A stretch of 64,000 nt of DNA from Hyphomicrobiaceae bacterium (lineage in GTDB: Bacteria; Pseudomonadota; Alphaproteobacteria; Rhizobiales; Hyphomicrobiaceae), in NCBI GenBank assembly GCA_008933705.1, contig WBUN01000017.1:1-64000 (forward strand), read 5' to 3'. Of this stretch, positions 9,209-16,893 are shown piece by piece. Numbering within the stretch: the first letter of the stretch is position 1; each line of letters starts with the position of its first letter. The notes beneath the pieces are model-generated. The model saw only the letters and a program-made list of their open reading frames with translations, ran no database searches and was not told the DNA's origin. A program made the position numbers and the translations under genes.

Positions 9209-10444
9209 ATGGTGCAACCCGTGACGCGCTGCAGGATCTGCGGCAACGACGATCTGGTAGAGGTGCTGGACCTCGGCGAGCAGGCGCTCACGGGGGTGTT
9301 TCCGGCGCGCAGGGATCAGAAGATTACGGCGGGCCCCCTGCGTCTCGTGAAGTGCTCAGGCGGGAAAGACGTCTGCGGGCTCCTTCAGCTGGCACACTCC
9401 TATGATCTGGGCGAGATGTACGGCGACAACTACGGCTACCGATCGGGCCTCAATGCCAGCATGGTGCGGCACCTCGCCTCCAAGGTGGAGGCGATCCGTG
9501 CCTTGGTGCCGCTGTCTGCCGGCGACGTCGTCGTGGACATCGGCAGCAACGACGGCACGACGCTCGGCTGCTATCCGGAGGCCGGGCTCGAGCTCGTAGG
9601 CATCGACCCGACGGCGGCGAAGTTCCGTGAATTCTACAAGCCCCATATCCGCGTCATCCCCGACTTCTTCACCGCCGATCTGTTTCGCCAGGCAATGCCT
9701 GGTCGCAAGGCGCGCGTCGTCACCTCCTTCTCCATGTTCTACGACCTGGAGCGGCCTCTCGACTTCATGCGGGAGGTGGCGGACATTCTTGCCGACGACG
9801 GCGTGTGGGTGTTCGAGCAGAGCTACATGCCGCTGATGATCGAGATGAACTCGTACGACACGGCCTGCCATGAGCACCTGGAGTACTACGCGCTCAAGCA
9901 GATCAAATGGATGACGGACCGGTGCGGGCTGAAGATCGTCGATGTCGGCTTCAATGACGTGAACGGGGGCAGCTTCTCCGTTGCAGCGGCCAAGATCGAC
10001 TCAGGGTTGTCCGAGTTCAAGGGCCTGCCGAGCCTGCTCGCCAAGGAAGTCGAGCAGGGGCTCGACACCCTCGAGCCCTATCGGGCATTTGCGCGGCGCA
10101 CCGCCGACAGCCGGGCGGAGCTCGTGGCATTCGTGCGTAAGGCGGTGCAAGAGGGCAAGCGCGTCGGCGCGCTCGGTGCGTCGACGAAGGGCAATGTCCT
10201 GCTGCAGTTTTGCGCGTTCACGGACGCAGATCTTTTTGCCATCGGTGAGGTGAACGCCGACAAGTTCGGTAAGTTCACGCCGGGCACCCTGATCCCGATT
10301 CGACCCGAGGGCGAAGTGCTCGCCAGCGCACCCGACTACCTGATCATCCTGCCCTGGCACTTCCGCTCGACCTTCATCAAGAAGCTCGCCGGCGGCCGCT
10401 CGAAGATCGTGTTTCCACTGCCCAAGCTGGAGGTGGTGGGCTGA
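9209..10444 (+). CDS. sugar C-methyltransferase, TylC3/TcaB9-type
   Basis: The 411-residue product has the three-part layout of NDP-sugar C-methyltransferases: an N-terminal zinc-binding segment with CRIC at residues 8-11 and a second Cys pair around KCSGGKDVCG, a SAM domain with DIGSNDGTTL, and a C-terminal Rossmann-like domain with GASTKGNVLLQF. The motif ACHEHLEYY corresponds to the catalytic Glu-His region of TcaB9. In studied members the enzyme methylates a 4-keto-6-deoxysugar carbon, which fits an upstream Gmd product. The spacing within the second Cys pair is longer than usual. Last gene of the glycan cluster. Confidence 0.85.
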   Translation: MVQPVTRCRICGNDDLVEVLDLGEQALTGVFPARRDQKITAGPLRLVKCSGGKDVCGLLQLAHSYDLGEMYGDNYGYRSGLNASMVRHLASKVEAIRALVPLSAGDVVVDIGSNDGTTLGCYPEAGLELVGIDPTAAKFREFYKPHIRVIPDFFTADLFRQAMPGRKARVVTSFSMFYDLERPLDFMREVADILADDGVWVFEQSYMPLMIEMNSYDTACHEHLEYYALKQIKWMTDRCGLKIVDVGFNDVNGGSFSVAAAKIDSGLSEFKGLPSLLAKEVEQGLDTLEPYRAFARRTADSRAELVAFVRKAVQEGKRVGALGASTKGNVLLQFCAFTDADLFAIGEVNADKFGKFTPGTLIPIRPEGEVLASAPDYLIILPWHFRSTFIKKLAGGRSKIVFPLPKLEVVG

Positions 10445-10553
10445 CAGGAGCAGGCGGCGCGAGAGGCCGCTTTGGCGAGCAAGAGGGGCGCAAACCGGCT
10501 TCTTCCGGTGGGCAGGCTGGATGATGAAAGAAGCGGATCAGCGCGCAGGCCGG

Positions 10554-10583
10554 GGAGCCGCGCTCTGCTGGGAGCGCGGCTCC
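10554..10583. terminator. hairpin between convergent genes
   Basis: Perfect 11-bp stem (10554-10564 pairs with 10573-10583) with an 8-base loop, between the end of the glycan cluster and the end of the EF-hand gene. It lacks a T-run on either side, so it is a likely but not classical bidirectional terminator. Confidence 0.6.
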
Positions 10584-10599
10584 GGCTCATCAGCTCACG

Positions 10600-10866
10600 C
10601 TACTTGATGACACCCGACTTCGTGGCTGCTGCAAACTCCGCGCGGGAGATCTTGCCGTCCTTGTCGGTGTCGATCTTCGCCAGGTTTGCCTTGTAGGGAT
10701 CGACTTCCGCGCCGTCGAGCGAGCCGTTGTTGTTCTTGTCAGCGGCCTTGAACTTCGCATCGACCGCGGCGTCCACTGCGGGCGCGGCAGGCGGAGCCGT
10801 CTGGGCCAGAGCCGGACCGGCCACGATTGCAAGCGCCACAAAGGTTCCAATCAGAGTCTTGTTCAT
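10600..10866 (-). CDS. periplasmic EF-hand calcium-binding protein
   Basis: A small secreted protein of 88 residues. The N-terminus MNKTLIGTFVALAIVAGPALA is a Sec signal peptide with an AxA cleavage site. Two EF-hand loops follow: one starting DKNNNGSLDGAE and one DTDKDGKISRAE, both with acidic or Asn residues at positions 1, 3, 5 and a Glu at 12. It probably binds calcium in the periplasm; the role is unknown. The frame also has an ATG 12 bases upstream (10878), but the signal peptide starts at 10866. It converges on the glycan cluster and shares its hairpin terminator. Confidence 0.85.
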   Translation of the reverse strand: MNKTLIGTFVALAIVAGPALAQTAPPAAPAVDAAVDAKFKAADKNNNGSLDGAEVDPYKANLAKIDTDKDGKISRAEFAAATKSGVIK

Positions 10867-11064
10867 CACGTCCTCCATGTTTGAGGTGCACGTTCAGTCG
10901 TGCATGCCGTGATACGGCAGCCGACGTGAACCCGTGACGAATGGATCGTTTAGATGGAATTCATCTCCCGGCCCAACGGGCGACACGCTCTAGCCAAGCT
11001 GGTGCTTGGCCGCTCGCGATGAGGCGGGGCGGCGGAAGCTGGAAGACTTGCACGATTGTCTCCG

Positions 11065-11607
11065 TCACGCCCTGCAGCGCCGGGCGCGCTCGCTGCGAAG
11101 CTCAGCCTCAACCTGCGTGCTCAACGCCCGCGTGCGGGAGATCTGGGCGGGCGTGGCTCCAGGAAGGCTATCGGTGGAGTTCGCCACTGCATGCAGCTCA
11201 TCGAGCGCCAGTGCCAGCTCTCTGCAGCTGAGCTTCTTGCGCAGGGCTCGGTAGGCGAATTGTCGCGTTCCGTTCACGTATGCGGCGGGCGATGGACGGC
11301 GACCGACCCACGTGCGCTTCGGGTCATCGATCATGGCCTTCAGAAGGGACTTGCATTGTGCGGCTGAGCCGCAGTCACCCTTTTCCACTGCCGTTGCGGG
11401 TGCGGAACTCTCCGGAAGCGCACCGGGCTGCGGGGCAGGAGCGGGGCTTGTCGGTGCCGTCACGCCCGCCAGCAATTTCTCGAGGGCAGTTGGGCTCGAA
11501 GGCGCTGTCTGGGTTCCGGTGGCAGCGCAGGCCGCCAGCAACAAACCTCCCGCCGTGCTGATGGCGCGGCTCGACATGCGAAAGTGGCGGGACACGGACG
11601 GGCGCAT
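11065..11607 (-). CDS. putative lipoprotein, unknown function
   Basis: The product of about 180 residues has a basic N-terminus, a hydrophobic segment and a lipobox (GGLLLAAC), so it should be a lipidated envelope protein. A Pro/Ala/Ser-rich linker follows, then a Cys-containing domain (GDCGSAAQCKSLLKAMI, a later Cys in KLSCRELALALDEL, and RRC near the end) with helical, Arg-rich character. The four Cys could form disulfides. I do not recognise the family. Starts at 11607 or 11577 are both possible; the frame is open to 11721 but upstream residues look non-coding. Confidence 0.55.
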   Translation of the reverse strand: MRPSVSRHFRMSSRAISTAGGLLLAACAATGTQTAPSSPTALEKLLAGVTAPTSPAPAPQPGALPESSAPATAVEKGDCGSAAQCKSLLKAMIDDPKRTWVGRRPSPAAYVNGTRQFAYRALRKKLSCRELALALDELHAVANSTDSLPGATPAQISRTRALSTQVEAELRSERARRCRA

Positions 11608-11902
11608 GATCGGCAGGCGGGTCAGCGGGAGGTCTTGGGTCGGCGGTGAATTTCGCACGTTGGCGGAAATTCGGCGGCCCGACATGTCTTGATTGGTTAA
11701 ATCCACGCCCGGCAACGCCACCTTCCAATCGCATCCTGCGCGTCAAGCAGCCAGTGAGCCGTGGCTTTCTGGCGGTTAGATGGCGGTCCAAGTGCGGCTG
11801 GGCGACCACCCCGGGGAGCAGGCGATGGATGGCCAGGCCGGGCATCCCGTTGGGGCCTGGTCATGCCTCCCAGCCGCGGCGCTCTCCTATTGCAACCCCT
11901 GA
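11608..11902. other. intergenic stretch without a supported gene
   Basis: About 295 bases between the lipoprotein start and the end of the PAS-GGDEF-EAL gene. Open frames crossing it on both strands have no recognisable features and appear to be run-on from neighbours. It should hold the lipoprotein promoter; I see no clear terminator. Confidence 0.5.
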
Positions 11903-14900
11903 TCAGGAAACCTGCCGCAGCCTCTTCGGAGGACGCTTTGGAAGAAACAGGCGCTCGATCTCGACAGCAGGCAGGGGCTCGCTGAACAGGAAGCCTTGCA
12001 TCTCGGTACAGCCCTCCGACGTAATGGTGTCGAGCTGCTCCCTTGTTTCGACCCCCTCTGCAGTCGCCTGCATGCCGAGCCCAGTGGCGAGTGCGGCGAC
12101 GGCACGCACGATGTTGAGTGAGCTTGTGCACTCCGCAATATCCTTCACGAAGGAGCGGTCGATCTTGATCTTGTCGAAGGGGAAGCTCTGCAGATAGCTC
12201 AACGACGAATACCCCGTGCCGAAGTCGTCCATGGCAATGCGCACCCCGAGCTCTCGCAGCTGATAGAGAATGGCGAGAGTCGCGTCGCTGTCGTGCAGCA
12301 GGATCGTTTCCGTGATCTCGAGCTCGAGCCGGTCCGGTGCAAGCCCCGAGGCGGCAAGCGCCCCGACGATCACCTGGAGCAGTCCTGGATTGCGGAACTG
12401 GACCGGAGAGAGGTTGACGGCGACATGCAGATGATCGGGCCACTTGGCAGCTGTCGCGCAGGCTTCGCGCAGGATCCATTCGCCCAGGGGCACGATCAGG
12501 CCGATCTCCTCCGCCAAGGGGATGAAATCGCCGGGCGCGACGATGCCCCTGGTTGGATGATGCCAGCGAACGAGCGCCTCAAAACCGCTGATCTCTCCGG
12601 TTTTCAGGTTCACGACGGGCTGGTAGTAGAGCTCGAAGGCCCGAGCCGGCAGTGCGTTTCGGAGATCGCACTCCATGGCGCGGCGCTGCTGCATCTGCGC
12701 ATCCATCTCCGGCTCGAAGAAGCGCAAGGTGGCACGGCCATCGCTTTTTGCCCGATACAGCGCCAAATCGGCGTTGCGCAGAAGATCATCGGTCCTCAAT
12801 CCGTCGTTCGGTCCGACGGCAATGCCCACGCTTGTCCCGATGACGACCTGTTGTCCGTCGATCTCGTAGGGCTCGCTCAGGTTCTCGATGATGCGGTGCG
12901 CGAGTGTAGTAGCGTCGGCGGCATCGGAGATTGCGACCTGGACGATGGCAAACTCGTCACCTCCCATGCGCGCCACGGTATCCGATTCGCGAACGAGCTT
13001 GCGCAGGCGGGCGGCGACCATCTTCAGCAGCTTGTCGCCCGCGGGATGGCCGAGCGTATCGTTGACCTGCTTGAAGTGATCGAGGTCGAGCATGTGGGTT
13101 GCAACGATCTCCCCGCGCTTGGCCCTGATGAGCGCATGCTCGAGCTGGTCGTTGAGGAGCACCCGGTTGGGCAGGCCGGTCAGGGTGTCGTGCAATGCCA
13201 TGTAGACGATCTTGGCTTCCGAGCGCCGCTGCTCGGTGATGTCCTGGTGCGTTGTGACCGTGCCGCCGTCGGCGAGGGGCTGCACCGACACGGCAATGCA
13301 GCGGCCGTCCGCGAGCTCACTCACGTGATGGCTCGACTTCTTGTTGGTCATGCGCTTGACGGCGGTCCGCAGGTAGCGGTCGATGTTCTCGTCGGCGTAC
13401 AGTCCGTTGGCCACGCAGCGCTCCAGGATCTGCCGAAGCGTCATGCCCGGGCGAACCTGCTCCATCGTCAGCCCGTACATATCGGCGTAGCGTGCATTGG
13501 CGACGACAATGCGCAGCTCGGAGTCGAACATGGCAAGCCCTTGCACCATGTTGTTCAATGCCGCGTCGAGTTGAAGGTTCTGGGCCCGCAGCCTCTCCTC
13601 TTGCTCCTTGAGCTGTTTGTGCTGCTGGTCGAGCAGAACGTTCAACCTCTCGCGCTCGGTAATGTCCTCGTGGGTCGTGACCCAGCCGCCATCCTTCATG
13701 GGCTGGCGGCAAATGCTGATCGCGCGTCCGTCGCTCAGGCGATGAATGCTCTGCGAGGATTGTTGGAAGGCCGCTACTCTTTCCTTTACGTACTCTTCCG
13801 GACTCGCTCCGGCATAGAGGCCCTTGGCAATGCGATACTCCACGATCTGGCGCAGCGTCACGCCGGGTTGGACCTGCTCGAGCGACAGCCCATAGATGTC
13901 GGCATATCGCTTGTTGCAGACGATGAGCCGCTGCTCCGCGTCGAACATGGCCAAGCCCTGCGCCATGTTGCGCAATGCCAAGTCCAGTTGCTCATTCTGC
14001 CGCGCCAGTCTGGCGGTGAGCGCTTCCCGGTCGGTGATGTCCTCGTGCGTGCTGATCAATCCGCCGTCGGGCATCGGCAGCCGCACAACGGCGATGCGGC
14101 GTCCGTCCGCCAGGTGGAGAACCTGACTTACGCGCTGGCGAAACCCCTGGACGGCTTCGTGAACGAAGGCATCGGCATCCACGTGGCTATAGATGCCGGT
14201 CTCCGCGCGCGCCTGCAGGATTTTCTTGAGCGTGGTTCCAGGCTTCACATCGGCGGCGGTCAGTCCATAGATCTCCGCATAGCGGCGATTGGCGATAACG
14301 ACGCGTTGATCGGCATCGAACAGGCACAGCCCTTGGGACATGTTGTTCACGGCCGTGTCGAACAGCGCATTCTGCCGCCTGAGCTCGTCCTCTCGCTGCT
14401 TCAGCAGCGCATTCTGCTGTTCGAACCGGGCATAGAGGCACTCCCGATCGGAGATGTCCTGATGGGTCGTCACCCATCCTCCGTCGGGGCGCGGTTGAAT
14501 TGACACCAGAATGGTTCGTCCATCGGCGAGCCGGGCCGTCATGTGGCTGCCTGTACCTCGCGCGACGCGTTCGCGCATTCTGTTAACGACTTCGTCAACG
14601 GTGGTGCCGACGTACAGGCCGCGCTTTATCCTAAGCTCGATGATCTCGCTCAGGGAGGTGCCGGGCTGGACCTGCGCCGGCGTGAGGCCGTACATCTCGG
14701 CAAAACGGTCGTTTGCAATGACGATCCGCTCATCGGCATCGAACATTGCGAGGCCTTGAAGCATGTTGGACAGGGCCGCGTCGAGCTTGAGATTCTGGGC
14801 CTTCAGCTCCTGCGGCTCGTAGGCCGGTGCGGCGCCAGACGTCGGGGTCTTCACGGTCAGGCTCGGCCCGCCGGGCCGACGACGGAAGACAAGGCGGCTT

Positions 14901-14935
14901 CCCACGGAGCCCAATCCTTTCCGGCTGTGCAACAT
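11903..14935 (-). CDS. cyclic-di-GMP signalling protein, four PAS modules plus GGDEF and EAL
   Basis: A 1010-residue cytoplasmic protein with no membrane segment. Four PAS-type modules of one subfamily lie in tandem at about residues 50-163, 190-303, 312-426 and 453-566; each opens with a coiled stretch ending LDxAlxNMxQGL and closes with a TTHxDI-like motif. A GGDEF domain follows (GGDEF at 658-662; inhibitory RxxD site RESD at 649-652) and an EAL domain (EAL 786-788, DDFGTGYSS around 903, QGFLF near 990). Both catalytic signatures are intact, so it may make and degrade c-di-GMP in response to a ligand or redox cue. GGGGGAG lies just upstream of the start. Its position next to the flagellar locus suggests a motility role, which is inference. 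Confidence 0.92.
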   Translation of the reverse strand: MLHSRKGLGSVGSRLVFRRRPGGPSLTVKTPTSGAAPAYEPQELKAQNLKLDAALSNMLQGLAMFDADERIVIANDRFAEMYGLTPAQVQPGTSLSEIIELRIKRGLYVGTTVDEVVNRMRERVARGTGSHMTARLADGRTILVSIQPRPDGGWVTTHQDISDRECLYARFEQQNALLKQREDELRRQNALFDTAVNNMSQGLCLFDADQRVVIANRRYAEIYGLTAADVKPGTTLKKILQARAETGIYSHVDADAFVHEAVQGFRQRVSQVLHLADGRRIAVVRLPMPDGGLISTHEDITDREALTARLARQNEQLDLALRNMAQGLAMFDAEQRLIVCNKRYADIYGLSLEQVQPGVTLRQIVEYRIAKGLYAGASPEEYVKERVAAFQQSSQSIHRLSDGRAISICRQPMKDGGWVTTHEDITERERLNVLLDQQHKQLKEQEERLRAQNLQLDAALNNMVQGLAMFDSELRIVVANARYADMYGLTMEQVRPGMTLRQILERCVANGLYADENIDRYLRTAVKRMTNKKSSHHVSELADGRCIAVSVQPLADGGTVTTHQDITEQRRSEAKIVYMALHDTLTGLPNRVLLNDQLEHALIRAKRGEIVATHMLDLDHFKQVNDTLGHPAGDKLLKMVAARLRKLVRESDTVARMGGDEFAIVQVAISDAADATTLAHRIIENLSEPYEIDGQQVVIGTSVGIAVGPNDGLRTDDLLRNADLALYRAKSDGRATLRFFEPEMDAQMQQRRAMECDLRNALPARAFELYYQPVVNLKTGEISGFEALVRWHHPTRGIVAPGDFIPLAEEIGLIVPLGEWILREACATAAKWPDHLHVAVNLSPVQFRNPGLLQVIVGALAASGLAPDRLELEITETILLHDSDATLAILYQLRELGVRIAMDDFGTGYSSLSYLQSFPFDKIKIDRSFVKDIAECTSSLNIVRAVAALATGLGMQATAEGVETREQLDTITSEGCTEMQGFLFSEPLPAVEIERLFLPKRPPKRLRQVS

Positions 14936-15171
14936 TGCAGCTCCCCCTGCAGACCCGATCGGGGAAGCTTAATATGGGCACCCTAATTCTTTCTTCCGTG
15001 GGCTGTATTTGCCGGCGTCTCGGGGGGCCCTTCCCGCCGGCCAGTGGAGGGCTTCATGCCCCTGTGTGTGCGGCATCCAGCCTTGCCGCGGGTTGATGAG
15101 ATTAATCGTTTCTTTACCATCGCAATCGAGAGTCGCAGGGCTTAGCCACGACGGCGAATCCGGACGGCGCG
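14936..15171. promoter_or_regulatory. divergent intergenic region, PAS-GGDEF-EAL / J-like gene
   Basis: The 236 bases separate two divergently read genes and must hold both promoters. A CtrA-like box lies at 15102-15120 (listed separately). Nothing else convincing is seen. Confidence 0.5.
15102..15120 (+). promoter_or_regulatory. CtrA-like box
   Basis: TTAA at 15102-15105, seven bases, then TTTACCAT from 15113. The CtrA consensus of alphaproteobacteria is TTAA-N7-TTAA, with TTAACCAT as a half-site, so one base differs. It lies 52-70 bases upstream of the J-domain-like gene. Confidence 0.4.
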
Positions 15172-15636
15172 ATGCCTAAGAACTACGCGGTCTTCGAGGA
15201 CGCGCTCGCATCTGTGCAACGGCATGCTGCCGGTGGCTCGGACGAAGCGGCCGGCCGCTCTTCTCGACCTGCCGTGCTCACGGGGATCGCGCACGCGATT
15301 GGTTTCGCCGCGCCGGTGTCGGCGGATCAGGCATGCACCTCGCAAGACGCTCTGGCGGGTTTGTATGCGCATGACCTGAAAATCGATGAAGGCGCCAGTC
15401 ACGCCTGGGCCCACAACCAGATGACGGTTGCCGACCTGCTTTGCCTCACTCCCGACCTCTCGCAGGAAGATCTTCATCGCCTGCGCCGCGAATTCGCCCT
15501 GGCGCATCATCCGGATCGCGTGCCCCCCTCATTGCGCGAGCAGTCGACCCGACGCATGGCGGAGGCCAATATCCTGATCGACGAGGCGCTGGCGAGGGCT
15601 GGGCACCGCCGCTCGTCACGAAGTGTTCCGGATTGA
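15172..15636 (+). CDS. J-domain-like protein
   Basis: The 154-residue protein has, near its C-terminus, LRREFALAHHPDRVPPSLRE followed by a helix ending ANILIDEALAR. This matches helix II, the HPD loop and helix III of a J-domain, the part that stimulates DnaK-type ATPases. The N-terminal 100 residues are not recognised and contain no zinc motif or G/F-rich linker, so it is not a standard DnaJ. No signal peptide. It starts with ATG directly after the CtrA-like region. Possible role as a specialised co-chaperone; this is inference from the HPD motif. Confidence 0.6.
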   Translation: MPKNYAVFEDALASVQRHAAGGSDEAAGRSSRPAVLTGIAHAIGFAAPVSADQACTSQDALAGLYAHDLKIDEGASHAWAHNQMTVADLLCLTPDLSQEDLHRLRREFALAHHPDRVPPSLREQSTRRMAEANILIDEALARAGHRRSSRSVPD

Positions 15637-15723
15637 AATGTCAGCGTCCAGACTATTAAGCGCAAGTGCAACCAGGCGGAGCCGTTAAGCACTGCGCAAT
15701 CGGCGGGCGCGTACGCTGCGCGC

Positions 15724-15948
15724 ATGTCGAACCAAAACAAAATTGCGCTCCTTGAGCGGCGCAGGGACGACATCAGGGAATGGCTGACCGAAGAAGCGCC
15801 CTACACGGCGTTTGACCAGAAGCACCTTGATGCCGACACCCCCGAGCGCGCCTACTGGCACCACGGCTACCAGTCCGCGCTGGCAGACGTCATCGGGCTG
15901 CTTGGCCACTCTGAGCAAAGATCTGACAGCGAGGACACGTCCAAGTAG
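15724..15948 (+). CDS. small conserved-looking hypothetical protein
   Basis: A 74-residue acidic, helical protein without signal or membrane segment. The N-terminal half has a charged helix (KIALLERRRDDIREWL) and the middle a segment PERAYWHHGYQSALADVI. The family is unknown to me. Its 3' end overlaps by 59 bases the end of the convergent gene at 15890-16255, so one of the two might be shorter or not expressed. An ATG start at 15724 is the only reasonable one. Confidence 0.55.
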   Translation: MSNQNKIALLERRRDDIREWLTEEAPYTAFDQKHLDADTPERAYWHHGYQSALADVIGLLGHSEQRSDSEDTSK

Positions 15949-16255
15949 TGCCGCGCGGGCGGTCCGGGTGAACCCTATTGCCCGGCGGGTTGATGTCATG
16001 GAACAGCACGCATTCCCTTTCGAACGCCTGCTTGGATGTCGGCAGGTATTCGTACTTGAACATGTTGGCTGATCCGATGTGGTCACGCAGCTTGCGTCTG
16101 AGATCGTTGTCCGCACGCCCGACGTGGTTGACGTAGAATCGCCCGTCGAGTGCAGTGTGACCCAGGGCGTACACGCCGGCAGAAACCCTGGTTACGGCGC
16201 AGTCGATCGCCTCGAATGTAAGGCGATAGGGGCCGCATAATCCGGTCTTTGACAT
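15890..16255 (-). CDS. GIY-YIG-like small protein with C-terminal CxxC
   Basis: The 121-residue product shows GVYALG and, 12 residues later, FYVNHVGRADNDLRRKLRDH, resembling the GIY and YIG strands and the following Arg helix of GIY-YIG nucleases. A conserved-looking AFERECVLFHDINP then supplies a Glu that could be the metal-binding residue. The C-terminus has HPDRP and WTCPRC, a possible half zinc site. Start at 16255 is preceded by AAAGG about 10 bases upstream; the longer frame to 16360 would run into the SLT gene. A DNA-cutting role is inference only, since the YIG glycine-tyrosine context is degenerate. Confidence 0.6.
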   Translation of the reverse strand: MSKTGLCGPYRLTFEAIDCAVTRVSAGVYALGHTALDGRFYVNHVGRADNDLRRKLRDHIGSANMFKYEYLPTSKQAFERECVLFHDINPPGNRVHPDRPRGTTWTCPRCQIFAQSGQAAR

Positions 16256-16302
16256 TTCCCGATGCCTTTCAGAGTGAATGATTCCGGACGCCGCGCGGCT
16301 CG

Positions 16303-16893
16303 CTAGTTGGTCAATTGAGACTTGCCTGGATGACAGAACGACCGCGCATCCTGCGTCCATTGGCCGAAACCGCTCGCAACCATGTTCGTGATAACCCGAC
16401 AGACATACCGGCGCTGCCCTGAGTCATTATTCGGGCCGGCATAGTAACGAGCCACCGCCATCGTCCAGGTACCTTCACGTGCCTTGAGCTGGCTGAGGAA
16501 CTTGGCGGCGTAGTCGACGTTCTTGACCGGGTCGAACATATCCTCCAGCGTCGCAAAGTGACGGCGATGGAAGTGGTGATTGATTTGCATGCAGCCGATA
16601 TCGATGAGCTTTGCCCCCGCTTTGCGCGCCGCATCGAACGCGCGCAGTGCACTCTGCTTGTCGATGTCGTAGATTGCTCGGCCCTCTATGTTGAGGGCAT
16701 AGGGACGCAATGTGTCTCCTCGGCCGGTCTCAGTCAATCCGACGGCGTAGAGCACGCCAATGGGGACGCCGTGCTTTTCGGCGGCGCGCGCCATCTCGCG
16801 CTCGCAGGCATTCTGTTTGGCGAGAGCGCGAGCGTTGCCCGCGCTATACGTAAAGATCGCCGCTAAGACGGTCAGCATCGCGTTTCTTATCAT
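16303..16893 (-). CDS. lytic transglycosylase (SLT domain), flagellar-locus type
   Basis: A 196-residue secreted protein with an N-terminal hydrophobic signal (MLTVLAAIFTYSAGNARA). The SLT domain carries the catalytic Glu55 in GLTETG, then IGCMQINHHFHRRHF and a YYAGP motif near the C-terminus, all typical of family 1 transglycosylases. It should cut peptidoglycan so that the flagellar rod can pass; the CheL-type rod protein in this locus has no muramidase domain. It is the last gene of the fliF block and overlaps the fliK 3' end by 35-50 bases, depending on whether the start is 16893 or 16878. Confidence 0.85.
   Translation of the reverse strand: MIRNAMLTVLAAIFTYSAGNARALAKQNACEREMARAAEKHGVPIGVLYAVGLTETGRGDTLRPYALNIEGRAIYDIDKQSALRAFDAARKAGAKLIDIGCMQINHHFHRRHFATLEDMFDPVKNVDYAAKFLSQLKAREGTWTMAVARYYAGPNNDSGQRRYVCRVITNMVASGFGQWTQDARSFCHPGKSQLTN

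Noticed and set aside
7643-9217. 524-codon open frame on the minus strand
   Set aside because: Antisense to the glycosyltransferase and Gmd-like genes, with no motif.
12293-14503. 736-codon open frame on the + strand
   Set aside because: It is exactly antisense to the PAS-GGDEF-EAL gene, has no domain of its own, and long antisense frames are expected in GC-rich DNA.
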